Source: UMGS1840 sp964537245 (GTDB taxonomy: Bacteria > Bacillota > Clostridia > UMGS1840). Taken from it: a stretch of DNA of 17,657 bases. Under the pieces are notes generated by a model. That model was not told where the DNA came from, did not search any database, and saw only the letters and a list, made by a program, of their open reading frames with translations. A program made the position numbers and the translations under genes. Positions 5,389 to 12,858 of this stretch are shown here, piece by piece. Every line of letters begins with the position of its first letter. Within the stretch, counting starts at the first letter, position 1. The stretch is taken from positions 1-17,657 of the forward strand of contig CAZHZL010000052.1 of NCBI GenBank assembly GCA_964537245.1, written 5' to 3'.

Positions 5389-7029
5389 ATGAAGGCTTCG
5401 GGAAAAAATGTAATAAAATGGCTTCACAATCACGCAAAAAGCGTATATCTTCAGCTTTGTGTGCTTATTGTTATCGGAATTGCAATTTCCCGTATCGGTG
5501 TAAAGTTTGCGCTTCAGTCAAAAACAGTTCTCGATTTTGCTGTTAAGGGCGAATTTTCCGAAGGCTTTTATATGAGCATAGCACAGCTTATTTTCCTTGT
5601 GTTTTTTCAGCTTGGGCTTCAGTCTTACTATACTGTTATGAGCGTTGAAACTACATGTAAATTCAATATACAGATGCGTGAAAGGATTTTTAATATTCTT
5701 CTAAGGAAAAGCTATAAAGATGTAACAGGCTTTCACACAGGTGAGCTTCTTAACAGAATTTACAACGATACGAATGTTGTTGTAACAGGAATTATGAATA
5801 TTCTTCCGAATTTTATTTCGCTTGTTATGAGAATAATTTTTGTTTTTATAGCATTGTTTTCTCTTGACAGACCGCTTACATATGTCAGCCTTGTTTTAGG
5901 GCCTGTTGTTCTGATATGTACAAGGTTGTATTCTAAAAAAATGAAATCTCTTCATAAAAAATGTATGGAATCAGACGGTGTAACAAGGTCGTTTATGCTT
6001 GAAGCACTTCAGAATATACTTGTTGTGAAATCATATAAAAACGCAGGCAAGGTAACTGAAAAATCAAGAGAATTTCAGAATGCGAATTTTAAGTATAATA
6101 TGAAAAGAAACTACATAAGTATTGCAATGAATGTGTTGTTTTACTTAAGTGTTACGGCAGGGTATTATATTGCGTTTTCATACTGTGCGTATAAGGTTGC
6201 GCAGGGAATAATGACGGTTGGTACTTTAACTGCAATCGTTCAGCTTGTAGGGCAGGTGCAGACTCCTTTTAAAGAGCTTGCCTCATGTATACCGCAGTTT
6301 TTCTCTATGCTTGCTTCTTCCGAAAGACTTCAGGAGCTTTACGATTTTGAAGATGATAAATGCGAAAATGTAATTGCGCCAATAAAGGAAAAAAGCGATG
6401 TTATAGTTGAAATAAAAAATATGAGCTTTTCCTATGACGGAAAGGAAAATATATTTGAAGACGCTGAATTTTCTATGAAAAAAGGGGAAATCGTTGCAAT
6501 CGGCGGTATATCGGGTATAGGTAAATCAACGCTTCTAAAAATAATTATGGGGATTTACAGTCTCGATATGGGAAGCGTCAGTGTAAATATAAAAGTGAAA
6601 AACAACGCTTTTTCTTCATATGTTCCACAGGGAAATATGATTTTGTCGGGAACGATAAGGGAAAACATTGCTTTTTACAGACCTGTCGATGAAGAAAAGA
6701 TAATCTATGCTACAAAAATGGCAGAGCTTTATGATTTTATAAACGAGCTTCCGGAAGGCTTTGATACAGTCCTCGGAGAAAAAGGACTTGGGCTTTCCGA
6801 GGGACAGGTGCAGAGACTTGCGATTGCAAGAGCGATTTATTTTGACGCACCGCTTCTTATTTTAGATGAGGCAACATCTGCATTGGACGAAAAAACAGAG
6901 TATAAGGTGCTTTCCAATATAAAGGAAATGAAAAAATCCTGTATTGTTATTTCTCATAAACCGGCTTCTTTTGAGATTTGTGACAGAGTGATAAGGATTG
7001 AAAATAAAAAAATCGTTGACAAAGACTGA
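5389..7029 (+). CDS. ABC exporter, fused membrane and ATPase domains
   Basis: This 546-residue half-transporter should homodimerise and export a substrate. The N-terminal half is a type I exporter membrane domain with about six helices (clusters near residues 17-40, 55-80, 137-180 and 240-290). The ATPase domain has Walker A GISGIGKST (373-381), Q-loop Gln414 in YVPQG, signature LSEGQ (469-473, Glu where Gly is usual), Walker B LLILDEA with Glu494, a D-loop SALD, and H-loop His523. There is no N-terminal C39 peptidase domain, so leader removal would need a separate protease. The S24/S26-like gene just upstream could supply it. GAAAGGA at 5371-5377 precedes the ATG. The remA promoter lies inside its last codons, and no terminator follows. 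Confidence 0.93.
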   Translation: MKASGKNVIKWLHNHAKSVYLQLCVLIVIGIAISRIGVKFALQSKTVLDFAVKGEFSEGFYMSIAQLIFLVFFQLGLQSYYTVMSVETTCKFNIQMRERIFNILLRKSYKDVTGFHTGELLNRIYNDTNVVVTGIMNILPNFISLVMRIIFVFIALFSLDRPLTYVSLVLGPVVLICTRLYSKKMKSLHKKCMESDGVTRSFMLEALQNILVVKSYKNAGKVTEKSREFQNANFKYNMKRNYISIAMNVLFYLSVTAGYYIAFSYCAYKVAQGIMTVGTLTAIVQLVGQVQTPFKELASCIPQFFSMLASSERLQELYDFEDDKCENVIAPIKEKSDVIVEIKNMSFSYDGKENIFEDAEFSMKKGEIVAIGGISGIGKSTLLKIIMGIYSLDMGSVSVNIKVKNNAFSSYVPQGNMILSGTIRENIAFYRPVDEEKIIYATKMAELYDFINELPEGFDTVLGEKGLGLSEGQVQRLAIARAIYFDAPLLILDEATSALDEKTEYKVLSNIKEMKKSCIVISHKPASFEICDRVIRIENKKIVDKD

Positions 7030-7044
7030 AATGTGAGATATAAT
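7016..7044 (+). promoter_or_regulatory. Perfect-consensus SigA promoter for remA-gmk operon
   Basis: TTGACA at 7016-7021 and TATAAT at 7039-7044 are separated by 17 bases, so both hexamers and the spacing are ideal. The -35 box and part of the spacer lie within the last codons of the ABC exporter gene. No terminator is seen between that gene and remA, so read-through from the upstream operon is also possible. Confidence 0.85.
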
Positions 7045-7073
7045 ATAATAATGGTAAGGAAAAGGTGATATAA

Positions 7074-7319
7074 ATGAAGCTTTTGAATATAGGATTTGGC
7101 AACGCAGTTGCGATGGAAAGAGTTGTCAGCATTGTGAATCCTGATTCTGCGCCTGTAAGAAGAATGATTCAGGACGCGAAGGACAGAGGTATACTTGTTG
7201 ACGCTTCCTGCGGAAGAAAAACAAGAGCAGTTATAGTAACAGACAGCGGACATATAGTTCTTTCGGGACTTCAGGCAGACACAATCTGCCAGAGAGCTGA
7301 GAACGACGCGCAGGAATAA
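7074..7319 (+). CDS. remA: RemA-like extracellular matrix regulator (DUF370)
   Basis: RemA is a small DNA-binding protein that forms rings and, in Bacillus subtilis, activates matrix and osmoprotection genes, including the eps operon. The 81-residue product has the full family signature: LNIGFGNAVAMERVVSIV at the start, PDSAPVRRMIQDAKDRG, then VDASCGRKTRAVIVTDSGHI and LSGLQADTI. The Arg-rich GRKTRAV segment is the conserved core. AAAGGTGA at 7061-7068 supports the ATG. It heads the remA-gmk-rpoZ-priA cluster, a placement shared with B. subtilis (ylzA). Here it also directly follows a polysaccharide-type kinase operon. Whether it regulates that operon is inference. Confidence 0.93.
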   Translation: MKLLNIGFGNAVAMERVVSIVNPDSAPVRRMIQDAKDRGILVDASCGRKTRAVIVTDSGHIVLSGLQADTICQRAENDAQE

Positions 7320-7339
7320 AGAATACTTCGGAGGGGACA

Positions 7340-7942
7340 ATGACTACAAATAAAAAAGGTGTTTTGATGATTGTTTCGGGGCCTGCAGGAGTAGGCAAGG
7401 GAACTGTTGTGGCAAAAAGCGTGGAAGAATCAAATGGCAATATTTATCTTTCAATTTCAGCAACAACACGCGCTCCGAGACCTATTGACGCAGAGGGCGT
7501 TACATATTTTTTCAAATCCAAGGATGAGTTTGAAAGAATGATTGAAAATAACGAGCTTCTGGAGTGGGCTTCGTATGTTGATAACTATTACGGTACTCCA
7601 AAAAAGCCTGTTATGGACGCTTTGGAAGCAGGCAAAGATGTTATTCTGGAGATAGAGGTGCAGGGGGCGCTCAAGGTTAAGGAAAATTTTTCCGACGCTG
7701 TTCTTACCTTTATAGTTCCGCCGAGTATTTCTGAGCTTGAAAACAGACTTCGCGGAAGAAATACAGAAACTGAGGAGCAGATACAAAAAAGACTTGCCGC
7801 AGCAAAAAACGAATTTTCCGTTATCGGAAAATATGACTATGTAGTGCAAAATAATACAGTTGAAGACGCTGTGAAAGATATCTTTGCGATATTAAGAAGC
7901 GAAAAATTAAAAAGAGAAAATTTTGAAAACAATTTATACTAA
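7340..7942 (+). CDS. gmk: Guanylate kinase
   Basis: The enzyme phosphorylates GMP to GDP using ATP in the cytoplasm, supplying GTP and (p)ppGpp pools. At 200 residues it has the usual length. The P-loop reads GPAGVGKGT (residues 14-22, Lys20), followed by the GMP-binding SATTRAPRPIDAEGVTYFF block. FERMIENNELLEWASYVDNYYGTP and the ILEIEVQGAL Walker B-like block are also present. The lid contains LRGRNTETEEQIQKRL, with the arginines that contact phosphate. GGAGGGG at 7330-7336 is a strong ribosome binding site. It lies 20 bases after remA and 36 bases before rpoZ, as in other Firmicutes. Confidence 0.97.
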   Translation: MTTNKKGVLMIVSGPAGVGKGTVVAKSVEESNGNIYLSISATTRAPRPIDAEGVTYFFKSKDEFERMIENNELLEWASYVDNYYGTPKKPVMDALEAGKDVILEIEVQGALKVKENFSDAVLTFIVPPSISELENRLRGRNTETEEQIQKRLAAAKNEFSVIGKYDYVVQNNTVEDAVKDIFAILRSEKLKRENFENNLY

Positions 7943-7978
7943 CATACAGTGTTAATTTCAGAAAGGATGACTTAAATT

Positions 7979-8260
7979 ATGATGTTAAGACCTGCCATTG
8001 GCAACTTACTCGACAAAATTACAACTAAGGAAACTGTGGGCACAAGATATGAGCTTGTTATCGCAGTTGCAAAAAGAGCAAGAGAAATCAATAATAACGA
8101 TAATGTTAAGATGACAGAAGCTAACGCTGTGTCACTTGCTGTAAAAGAAATTGCAGACGGAAAGGTGAATGTTTCAATTCCTGAAGAGGAAACTCTTGAA
8201 AATGTTCAGGAGGACAGCTTCACCAAAATTCAGTTTGATACTGACAATATTGACGCGTAA
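7979..8260 (+). CDS. rpoZ: RNA polymerase omega subunit
   Basis: Omega is a small chaperone-like subunit that holds the beta-prime subunit of RNA polymerase. The 93-residue protein has the family core: MLRPAIGNLLDKI, then TRYELVIAVAKRAREI, and the helix NAVSLAVKEIADGKV. A 25-residue acidic tail follows. Two consecutive ATG codons exist (7979 and 7982); the first is nearer AAAGGA at 7962-7967. The gmk-rpoZ pairing is conserved. Its stop overlaps the priA start as TAATG. Confidence 0.92.
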   Translation: MMLRPAIGNLLDKITTKETVGTRYELVIAVAKRAREINNNDNVKMTEANAVSLAVKEIADGKVNVSIPEEETLENVQEDSFTKIQFDTDNIDA

Positions 8261-10704
8261 TGCGTGCGGAGGTTTGCGTATCTAACATTAATTTTCTTGC
8301 AGATAAGGAATTTTCCTATAAAATTCCCGAAGAATTTGAGAATAGCGTTAATGTTGGTACAAAGGTTATAATTCCGTTCGGAAAAGGAAACAGAAAGAGA
8401 GAAGGTGTAGTTACTCGGATTTTAAATGATGAGTATGCTATGCCTTTAAAGTATATAATCGGAATTGCAAAGGAGGAATCCTTTGTAACTCCGAAAAATA
8501 TTGAGCTTGCAAGATATATAAGCGAAAAATATTATGCTCCGCTTTATGACTGCGTAAACCTTATGATTATGCCGGGAAGCTCAATAAAATTCAGAAAAAT
8601 TGTTTCTCTTTGCGATATTACCGACATAAAAGAAGAATTTTCGGATTTAGCGGTTTTTAAATATTTATCAGAAAACAAAAAAGCTGATTACGAGGCTATG
8701 GAAAAAATTTTTAAGAAAAGTGTTTTGGAAAAAGAAATAGCCATACTTTTGGAGAATAATATAATTACCGTTACCGAAAAAAACGATACGCATGAAATTC
8801 CGAAAATTTCTGTTGCTGTACTTACAGCAGAAAAAAACGAGCTTGACAGCTTTTATGCGATATATCAGAAAAAAGCGAAAGCACAGTGCAGGCTTCTTCG
8901 GATAATTGAGGAATACGGAGAAATTCCCGTTACCGACCTCATTGCTTTTTCGGGCGCAACCCGTTCAAGCGTAAACGGGCTTTGCGAAAGAGGCTTAATT
9001 AAAGTTGAACAGCGCGAAGTAAGAAGCGATGTTTTTAAAGATGAGAAAAAAATAAATTACAAAAAGCCTGAGTTGAACGAAGAACAGAAAAAAGCCGTCG
9101 AAACTGTGATAAATATGCGAAAAGACGGAGAATTTCACGAATTTTTGATAAAAGGCGTTACGGGAAGCGGAAAAACAGAGGTTTATCTGGAGCTTTGCGA
9201 ATATATTATAAATGAAAATAAAACCGCAATTATTCTAGTTCCTGAAATTGCGCTTACACCACAGATAAGACAACGGTTTTTTAATCGCTTCGGTTCACAG
9301 GTTGCGGTGTTACATTCTGCGTTAAGCGTAAGCGAAAGAAAGGAAGAATGGCGCAAAATAAAAAACGGCGAGGTAAAAATTGCCGTCGGCGCAAGAAGCG
9401 CAGTATTTGCACCGTTTTCAAACCTTTCGATGATTATTGTTGACGAGGAACATGAAACAACCTATAAATCAGAAAATTCACCGAGATATGACGCGAGAGA
9501 TGTTGCTGAGTATCTTATGAAAAAAAATAAAGGAACGCTTATTCTTTCGTCTGCAACGCCGTCTGTTGTAAATCATTACAGAGCTTTAAACGGTGAGTCA
9601 ACGCTTATTTTTTTGAATAAAAGATATAACGAAAATCCGCTTCCGTATGTCAGCGTTGTTGATATGAAGGAAGAATTAAAAAGCGGAAACCACGGCGTTT
9701 TATCGGAGGAGCTTGTAAGTAAGCTTGAAGAAGTGCGGGACAGCGAAAAAAAGGCAATCCTTCTTCTTAACAGAAGAGGATATTCGACCTTTGTAAGCTG
9801 TCGTGACTGCGGTTATGTTGTGAAATGCAAAAAATGTGATGTTGCACTCACATATCACAATACCGAAGGTAATCTGAAATGCCACTATTGCGGTGCGCTT
9901 ACGCCTGTTCCGACCTCATGCCCTGATTGCAAAAGGTCATCGGTAAAATATTTCGGTACAGGTACGCAAAGACTCGAAGAGGAATTGTACCGCATTTTTC
10001 CCGAAAGTAAAATAATAAGAATGGATAACGATACCACTACGACAAAAATGTCTCACGAAAGACTTCTGAAGCGATTTAAAAATGAAAATTCTGCAATTTT
10101 AATCGGTACTCAGATGATTGCAAAGGGGCTTGATTTTAAAGATGTTTCATTGGTTGGAGTTGTGGCTGCGGACAGCACTCTTTTTGTGGGAGGGTATTTC
10201 GGAAACGAAAAAACCTTTTCGCTTATAACACAGGTGTGCGGAAGGGCAGGCAGAGGCGACAGTCAGGGGTATGCAGTTGTTCAGACATATCAGCCTGAAC
10301 ATTATGCTATCATGGCTTCAAAAACTCAGGATTATGATAAGTTTTATGAAAACGAAATTGCTTTTCGTAAAAAAGTAAAATATCCGCCTTTCTGCGATTT
10401 GGTGAATATCGTTTTTACAGGCGATGACGAAAAGAAAATTTTTGAATTTGCAGACAGTATAAAAAAAATAATGACATTTACTGTCGACAAGCATAACGAG
10501 AGAAAAAATTATCTGACCATGTACGGTCCTTCGCCGTGTACGGTCGGAAAAATAAGAGATAAATACAGATTTCATATTCTGATAAAATGCACAAAATCAG
10601 AAATGATAAAAAAATCACTTTTTGAAGCGTTATCGCTTCTTATGAAAAAAGCGCCGTCGGATATTACGGTCAGCGTTGATGTAAACCCTGTGAACTTCAT
10701 ATAG
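8260..10704 (+). CDS. priA: Primosomal replication-restart helicase PriA
   Basis: PriA recognises abandoned replication forks, unwinds DNA 3' to 5' and loads the replicative helicase. The 814-residue protein is of standard length. The N-terminal DNA-binding part ends near residue 270. The helicase core carries Walker A GVTGSGKTE (299-307) and the DEEH box (395-398), followed by YKSENSPRYDARDVAEY. Eight zinc-binding cysteines are all present (514, 517, 523, 526, 541, 544, 554, 557). TQMIAKGLDFKDV and QVCGRAGRGD are the late helicase motifs. The ATG shares one base with the rpoZ stop, and no convincing ribosome binding site precedes it, so translation probably depends on reinitiation. In many Firmicutes coaBC lies between rpoZ and priA; it is missing here. 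Confidence 0.97.
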   Translation: MRAEVCVSNINFLADKEFSYKIPEEFENSVNVGTKVIIPFGKGNRKREGVVTRILNDEYAMPLKYIIGIAKEESFVTPKNIELARYISEKYYAPLYDCVNLMIMPGSSIKFRKIVSLCDITDIKEEFSDLAVFKYLSENKKADYEAMEKIFKKSVLEKEIAILLENNIITVTEKNDTHEIPKISVAVLTAEKNELDSFYAIYQKKAKAQCRLLRIIEEYGEIPVTDLIAFSGATRSSVNGLCERGLIKVEQREVRSDVFKDEKKINYKKPELNEEQKKAVETVINMRKDGEFHEFLIKGVTGSGKTEVYLELCEYIINENKTAIILVPEIALTPQIRQRFFNRFGSQVAVLHSALSVSERKEEWRKIKNGEVKIAVGARSAVFAPFSNLSMIIVDEEHETTYKSENSPRYDARDVAEYLMKKNKGTLILSSATPSVVNHYRALNGESTLIFLNKRYNENPLPYVSVVDMKEELKSGNHGVLSEELVSKLEEVRDSEKKAILLLNRRGYSTFVSCRDCGYVVKCKKCDVALTYHNTEGNLKCHYCGALTPVPTSCPDCKRSSVKYFGTGTQRLEEELYRIFPESKIIRMDNDTTTTKMSHERLLKRFKNENSAILIGTQMIAKGLDFKDVSLVGVVAADSTLFVGGYFGNEKTFSLITQVCGRAGRGDSQGYAVVQTYQPEHYAIMASKTQDYDKFYENEIAFRKKVKYPPFCDLVNIVFTGDDEKKIFEFADSIKKIMTFTVDKHNERKNYLTMYGPSPCTVGKIRDKYRFHILIKCTKSEMIKKSLFEALSLLMKKAPSDITVSVDVNPVNFI

Positions 10705-10757
10705 TACCGATTGTAAATGTACGGCTTGCGTTTATTATAAAAAAGGAGAAGATGAAA

Positions 10758-11246
10758 ATGGCAATAAGAAATATTATCCCTGATACAGATGAAATTATGC
10801 ATAAGGTTTGTAAGCCTATTGATAAAATTACAGACAGAACAAAAATGCTTATTGAGGATATGTGTGAAACCTTGGAAAAGTCAGGCGGAGTTGGTCTGGC
10901 AGGTCCTCAGGTTGGTATGCTCAGAAGAATATTTGTTATAAATACCTTGGAGGAGGGAAAGCCTTATATGGTATTTATAAATCCCGAAATTGTTGCTAAG
11001 ATGGGCGAGCAGGAGGGCGCTGAGGGGTGTCTCAGTATCGTCGGCAGAGAATTTTTTGTGAAAAGACCTCAGAAGGTTGCCGTTAAAGCTTTGGATAAGG
11101 ACGGCAACGAGTTTGTGTGGGAAGCTGAGGATTTAATGGCAAGAGCAGTATGCCACGAATATGACCACCTGGAAGGTAAGACAATAAAGGATACCTGCGA
11201 TTATGAAATATTTCAAGAAGACGACGAGGAAGAAGTGAAGGAATAA
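10758..11246 (+). CDS. def: Peptide deformylase
   Basis: Deformylase removes the N-formyl group from nascent proteins. The three motifs are GGVGLAGPQVG (around Gln51), EGCLS (Cys91 metal ligand) and CHEYDH (His133, Glu134, His137), a complete active site. Motif 1 reads GLAGPQ where GLAAPQ is more usual, a mild change. I chose ATG 10758, giving 162 residues, because GGAG at 10745-10748 lies 9 bases upstream. An ATG at 10752 is only 3 bases from it. The 53-base gap after priA contains a weak possible promoter (TTGTAA 10711, TATTAT 10733, 16-base spacing). The stop overlaps the fmt start as TAATG, linking removal and addition of formyl groups. Confidence 0.95.
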   Translation: MAIRNIIPDTDEIMHKVCKPIDKITDRTKMLIEDMCETLEKSGGVGLAGPQVGMLRRIFVINTLEEGKPYMVFINPEIVAKMGEQEGAEGCLSIVGREFFVKRPQKVAVKALDKDGNEFVWEAEDLMARAVCHEYDHLEGKTIKDTCDYEIFQEDDEEEVKE

Positions 11247-12151
11247 TGAAAATAATGTTTATGGGTACGCCCGATTTTGCAGCATATGTTCTTGAAAGGC
11301 TGGTAGAGGACGGCTATGATGTAAGCTGTGCTGTCACAAAGGTTGACGCTAAAAAGGACAGAGGACAGAAGGTAAAGTTTTCTGCTGTTAAGGAAGCTGC
11401 GATAAAATATAATATCCCTGTTTATCAGCCTGAAAACTTAAAGGAAGAAAATTTCGGAGAAATCTTGAGAAACGAAAATCCTGATTTGATTGTTGTGGTT
11501 GCATATGGTAAGCTTTTGCCTCACTATGTTCTTTATTATCCGAAATACCGCTGTATAAATGTTCATGCTTCAATTTTGCCGAAATACAGAGGCTCGGCGC
11601 CTATTCAATATGCAATTATGATGGGCGAAAAGGAAAGCGGAGTTACAACCATGCTCATGAACGAAGGGCTTGATACAGGCGATATTCTTCATATAAATAA
11701 GGTTGAAATACCAGATGACGAAAACTGCGGAACGCTTCATGATAAGCTTGCTGTGGCAGGCTATGACGCTCTTAAATATACTATCGAAAATATAGAAAAA
11801 ATTACTCCTATACCGCAGAATGATGATGAAATGACTTATGCACCACCGATAAAAAAAGAGGAAACAATAATTGATTTTTCAATGAGCGTTATCGATGTGT
11901 ATAACAAAATAAGAGGATTTTACCCGTTTCCGGGAACAAGCTTTAAGGTTGAGGACAGAAGCTACAAAATCCATAAGGCTGAGATTTATTCTTACGAGGA
12001 TAAGGGACAATACGGAAAAATTATTGAATTTTCAAAAGATAAGCTGCTTATTTCCTGCAAAGGTGGCATAATAAATATAACCGAATTACAGCCACAGGGA
12101 AAGAAAAAAATGTCTGTAAGGGATTTTTATAACGGTAACAAAGAGTTATAG
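11246..12151 (+). CDS. fmt: Methionyl-tRNA formyltransferase
   Basis: Fmt formylates initiator Met-tRNA using 10-formyl-tetrahydrofolate. The 301-residue protein opens with MKIMFMGTPDFA, the folate-hydrolase fold start. The catalytic triad is visible as Asn105 and His107 in INVHASILPKYRGSAPIQ and Asp143 in NEGLDTGDIL. A linker and a C-terminal OB-like tRNA-binding domain follow from about residue 205 (IRGFYPFPGTSF). Its start overlaps the def stop by one base, with AAGGA at 11238-11242 nearby. The def-fmt pair is a classic cotranslated unit, and rsmB lies one gene downstream, as in many bacteria. Confidence 0.96.
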   Translation: MKIMFMGTPDFAAYVLERLVEDGYDVSCAVTKVDAKKDRGQKVKFSAVKEAAIKYNIPVYQPENLKEENFGEILRNENPDLIVVVAYGKLLPHYVLYYPKYRCINVHASILPKYRGSAPIQYAIMMGEKESGVTTMLMNEGLDTGDILHINKVEIPDDENCGTLHDKLAVAGYDALKYTIENIEKITPIPQNDDEMTYAPPIKKEETIIDFSMSVIDVYNKIRGFYPFPGTSFKVEDRSYKIHKAEIYSYEDKGQYGKIIEFSKDKLLISCKGGIINITELQPQGKKKMSVRDFYNGNKEL

Positions 12152-12162
12152 GAGGAAATACA

Positions 12163-12858
12163 ATGTTGTTTTACGGAATAGATATTTATTATATTATTCT
12201 CGTTCTGCCTGCTGTTTTGCTGTCAATGTGGGCGCAGGCAAGGGTAACCTCGACATTTTCAAAATATCAGAAACAGATATCACAAAGACATATGACAGGC
12301 TATGACGCTGCAAGAAGAATACTTGACCAGAACGGTCTTTCGCATATTAAAATCGAGCATATAAGCGGAAATCTTACAGACCACTATGACCCGAGAGGAA
12401 ATGTGATAAGACTTTCTGAGGGTGTTTATAATTCGCCTTCAATCGCCGCTATGGGCGTTGCGGCTCACGAAGCGGGTCACGCTGTTCAGCACAGCGTTAA
12501 TTATATGCCGATAAAATTAAGAAACAGCGTTCTTCCGCTTGCAAATATCGGCTCCAGAGCTTCAATTCCGCTTGCGCTTCTCGGAATAGTTCTTGGGATT
12601 GAAGGTCTTGTTACAGTTGGTATAGTTCTTTTTGCCGCGGTAGTTCTTTTTCAGGTTGTTACCTTGCCTGTTGAGTTCAACGCTTCAAACAGAGCGATAA
12701 CAATACTTTATTCTTCGGGACTTATTGGCGAGGAAGAGAAAAAGGGAGTGAAAAAGGTGCTGGGTGCTGCCGCGCTCACTTATGTTGCCGCCGCGCTTAC
12801 ATCTCTTATGAATTTATTAAGACTTATTCTTGTGTTTGGAAGAAGACGCGATGATTAA
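12163..12858 (+). CDS. YugP-family membrane zinc metallopeptidase
   Basis: This 231-residue protein belongs to the putative neutral zinc metallopeptidase family typified by B. subtilis YugP. An N-terminal helix (about residues 3-22) is followed by a soluble part with the zinc motif HEAGH (His102-His106, Glu103 as base). EFNASNRA (from Glu171) is the conserved second block and probably supplies the third ligand. Two central helices (about 128-168) and a C-terminal hydrophobic helix (about 203-225) embed the protein in the membrane. AGGAGG overlaps the fmt stop and gives a strong start. The last 8 bases overlap rsmB. Its substrate is unknown; placement between fmt and rsmB is seen in various Clostridia, as far as I recall. 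Confidence 0.9.
   Translation: MLFYGIDIYYIILVLPAVLLSMWAQARVTSTFSKYQKQISQRHMTGYDAARRILDQNGLSHIKIEHISGNLTDHYDPRGNVIRLSEGVYNSPSIAAMGVAAHEAGHAVQHSVNYMPIKLRNSVLPLANIGSRASIPLALLGIVLGIEGLVTVGIVLFAAVVLFQVVTLPVEFNASNRAITILYSSGLIGEEEKKGVKKVLGAAALTYVAAALTSLMNLLRLILVFGRRRDD

Noticed and set aside
5389..7029. Lasso-peptide or lantibiotic cluster identity for the exporter region
   Set aside because: A PqqD-like gene and an ABC gene are present, but no transglutaminase-like, asparagine synthetase-like or LanM/LanB gene and no precursor is visible.
7457..7849. Open frame of 130 codons on the minus strand inside gmk
   Set aside because: It is a shadow of the gmk codons with no ribosome binding site and no recognisable domain; the same holds for the other minus-strand frames.
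10711..10738. Possible promoter before def (TTGTAA, 16 bases, TATTAT)
   Set aside because: It has a poor -35 match and short spacing in AT-rich sequence; kept only as a remark under def.
12830..12850. TTG start for rsmB
   Set aside because: The extra residues come from the YugP gene in another frame, and the NusB-like domain begins at ATG 12851.
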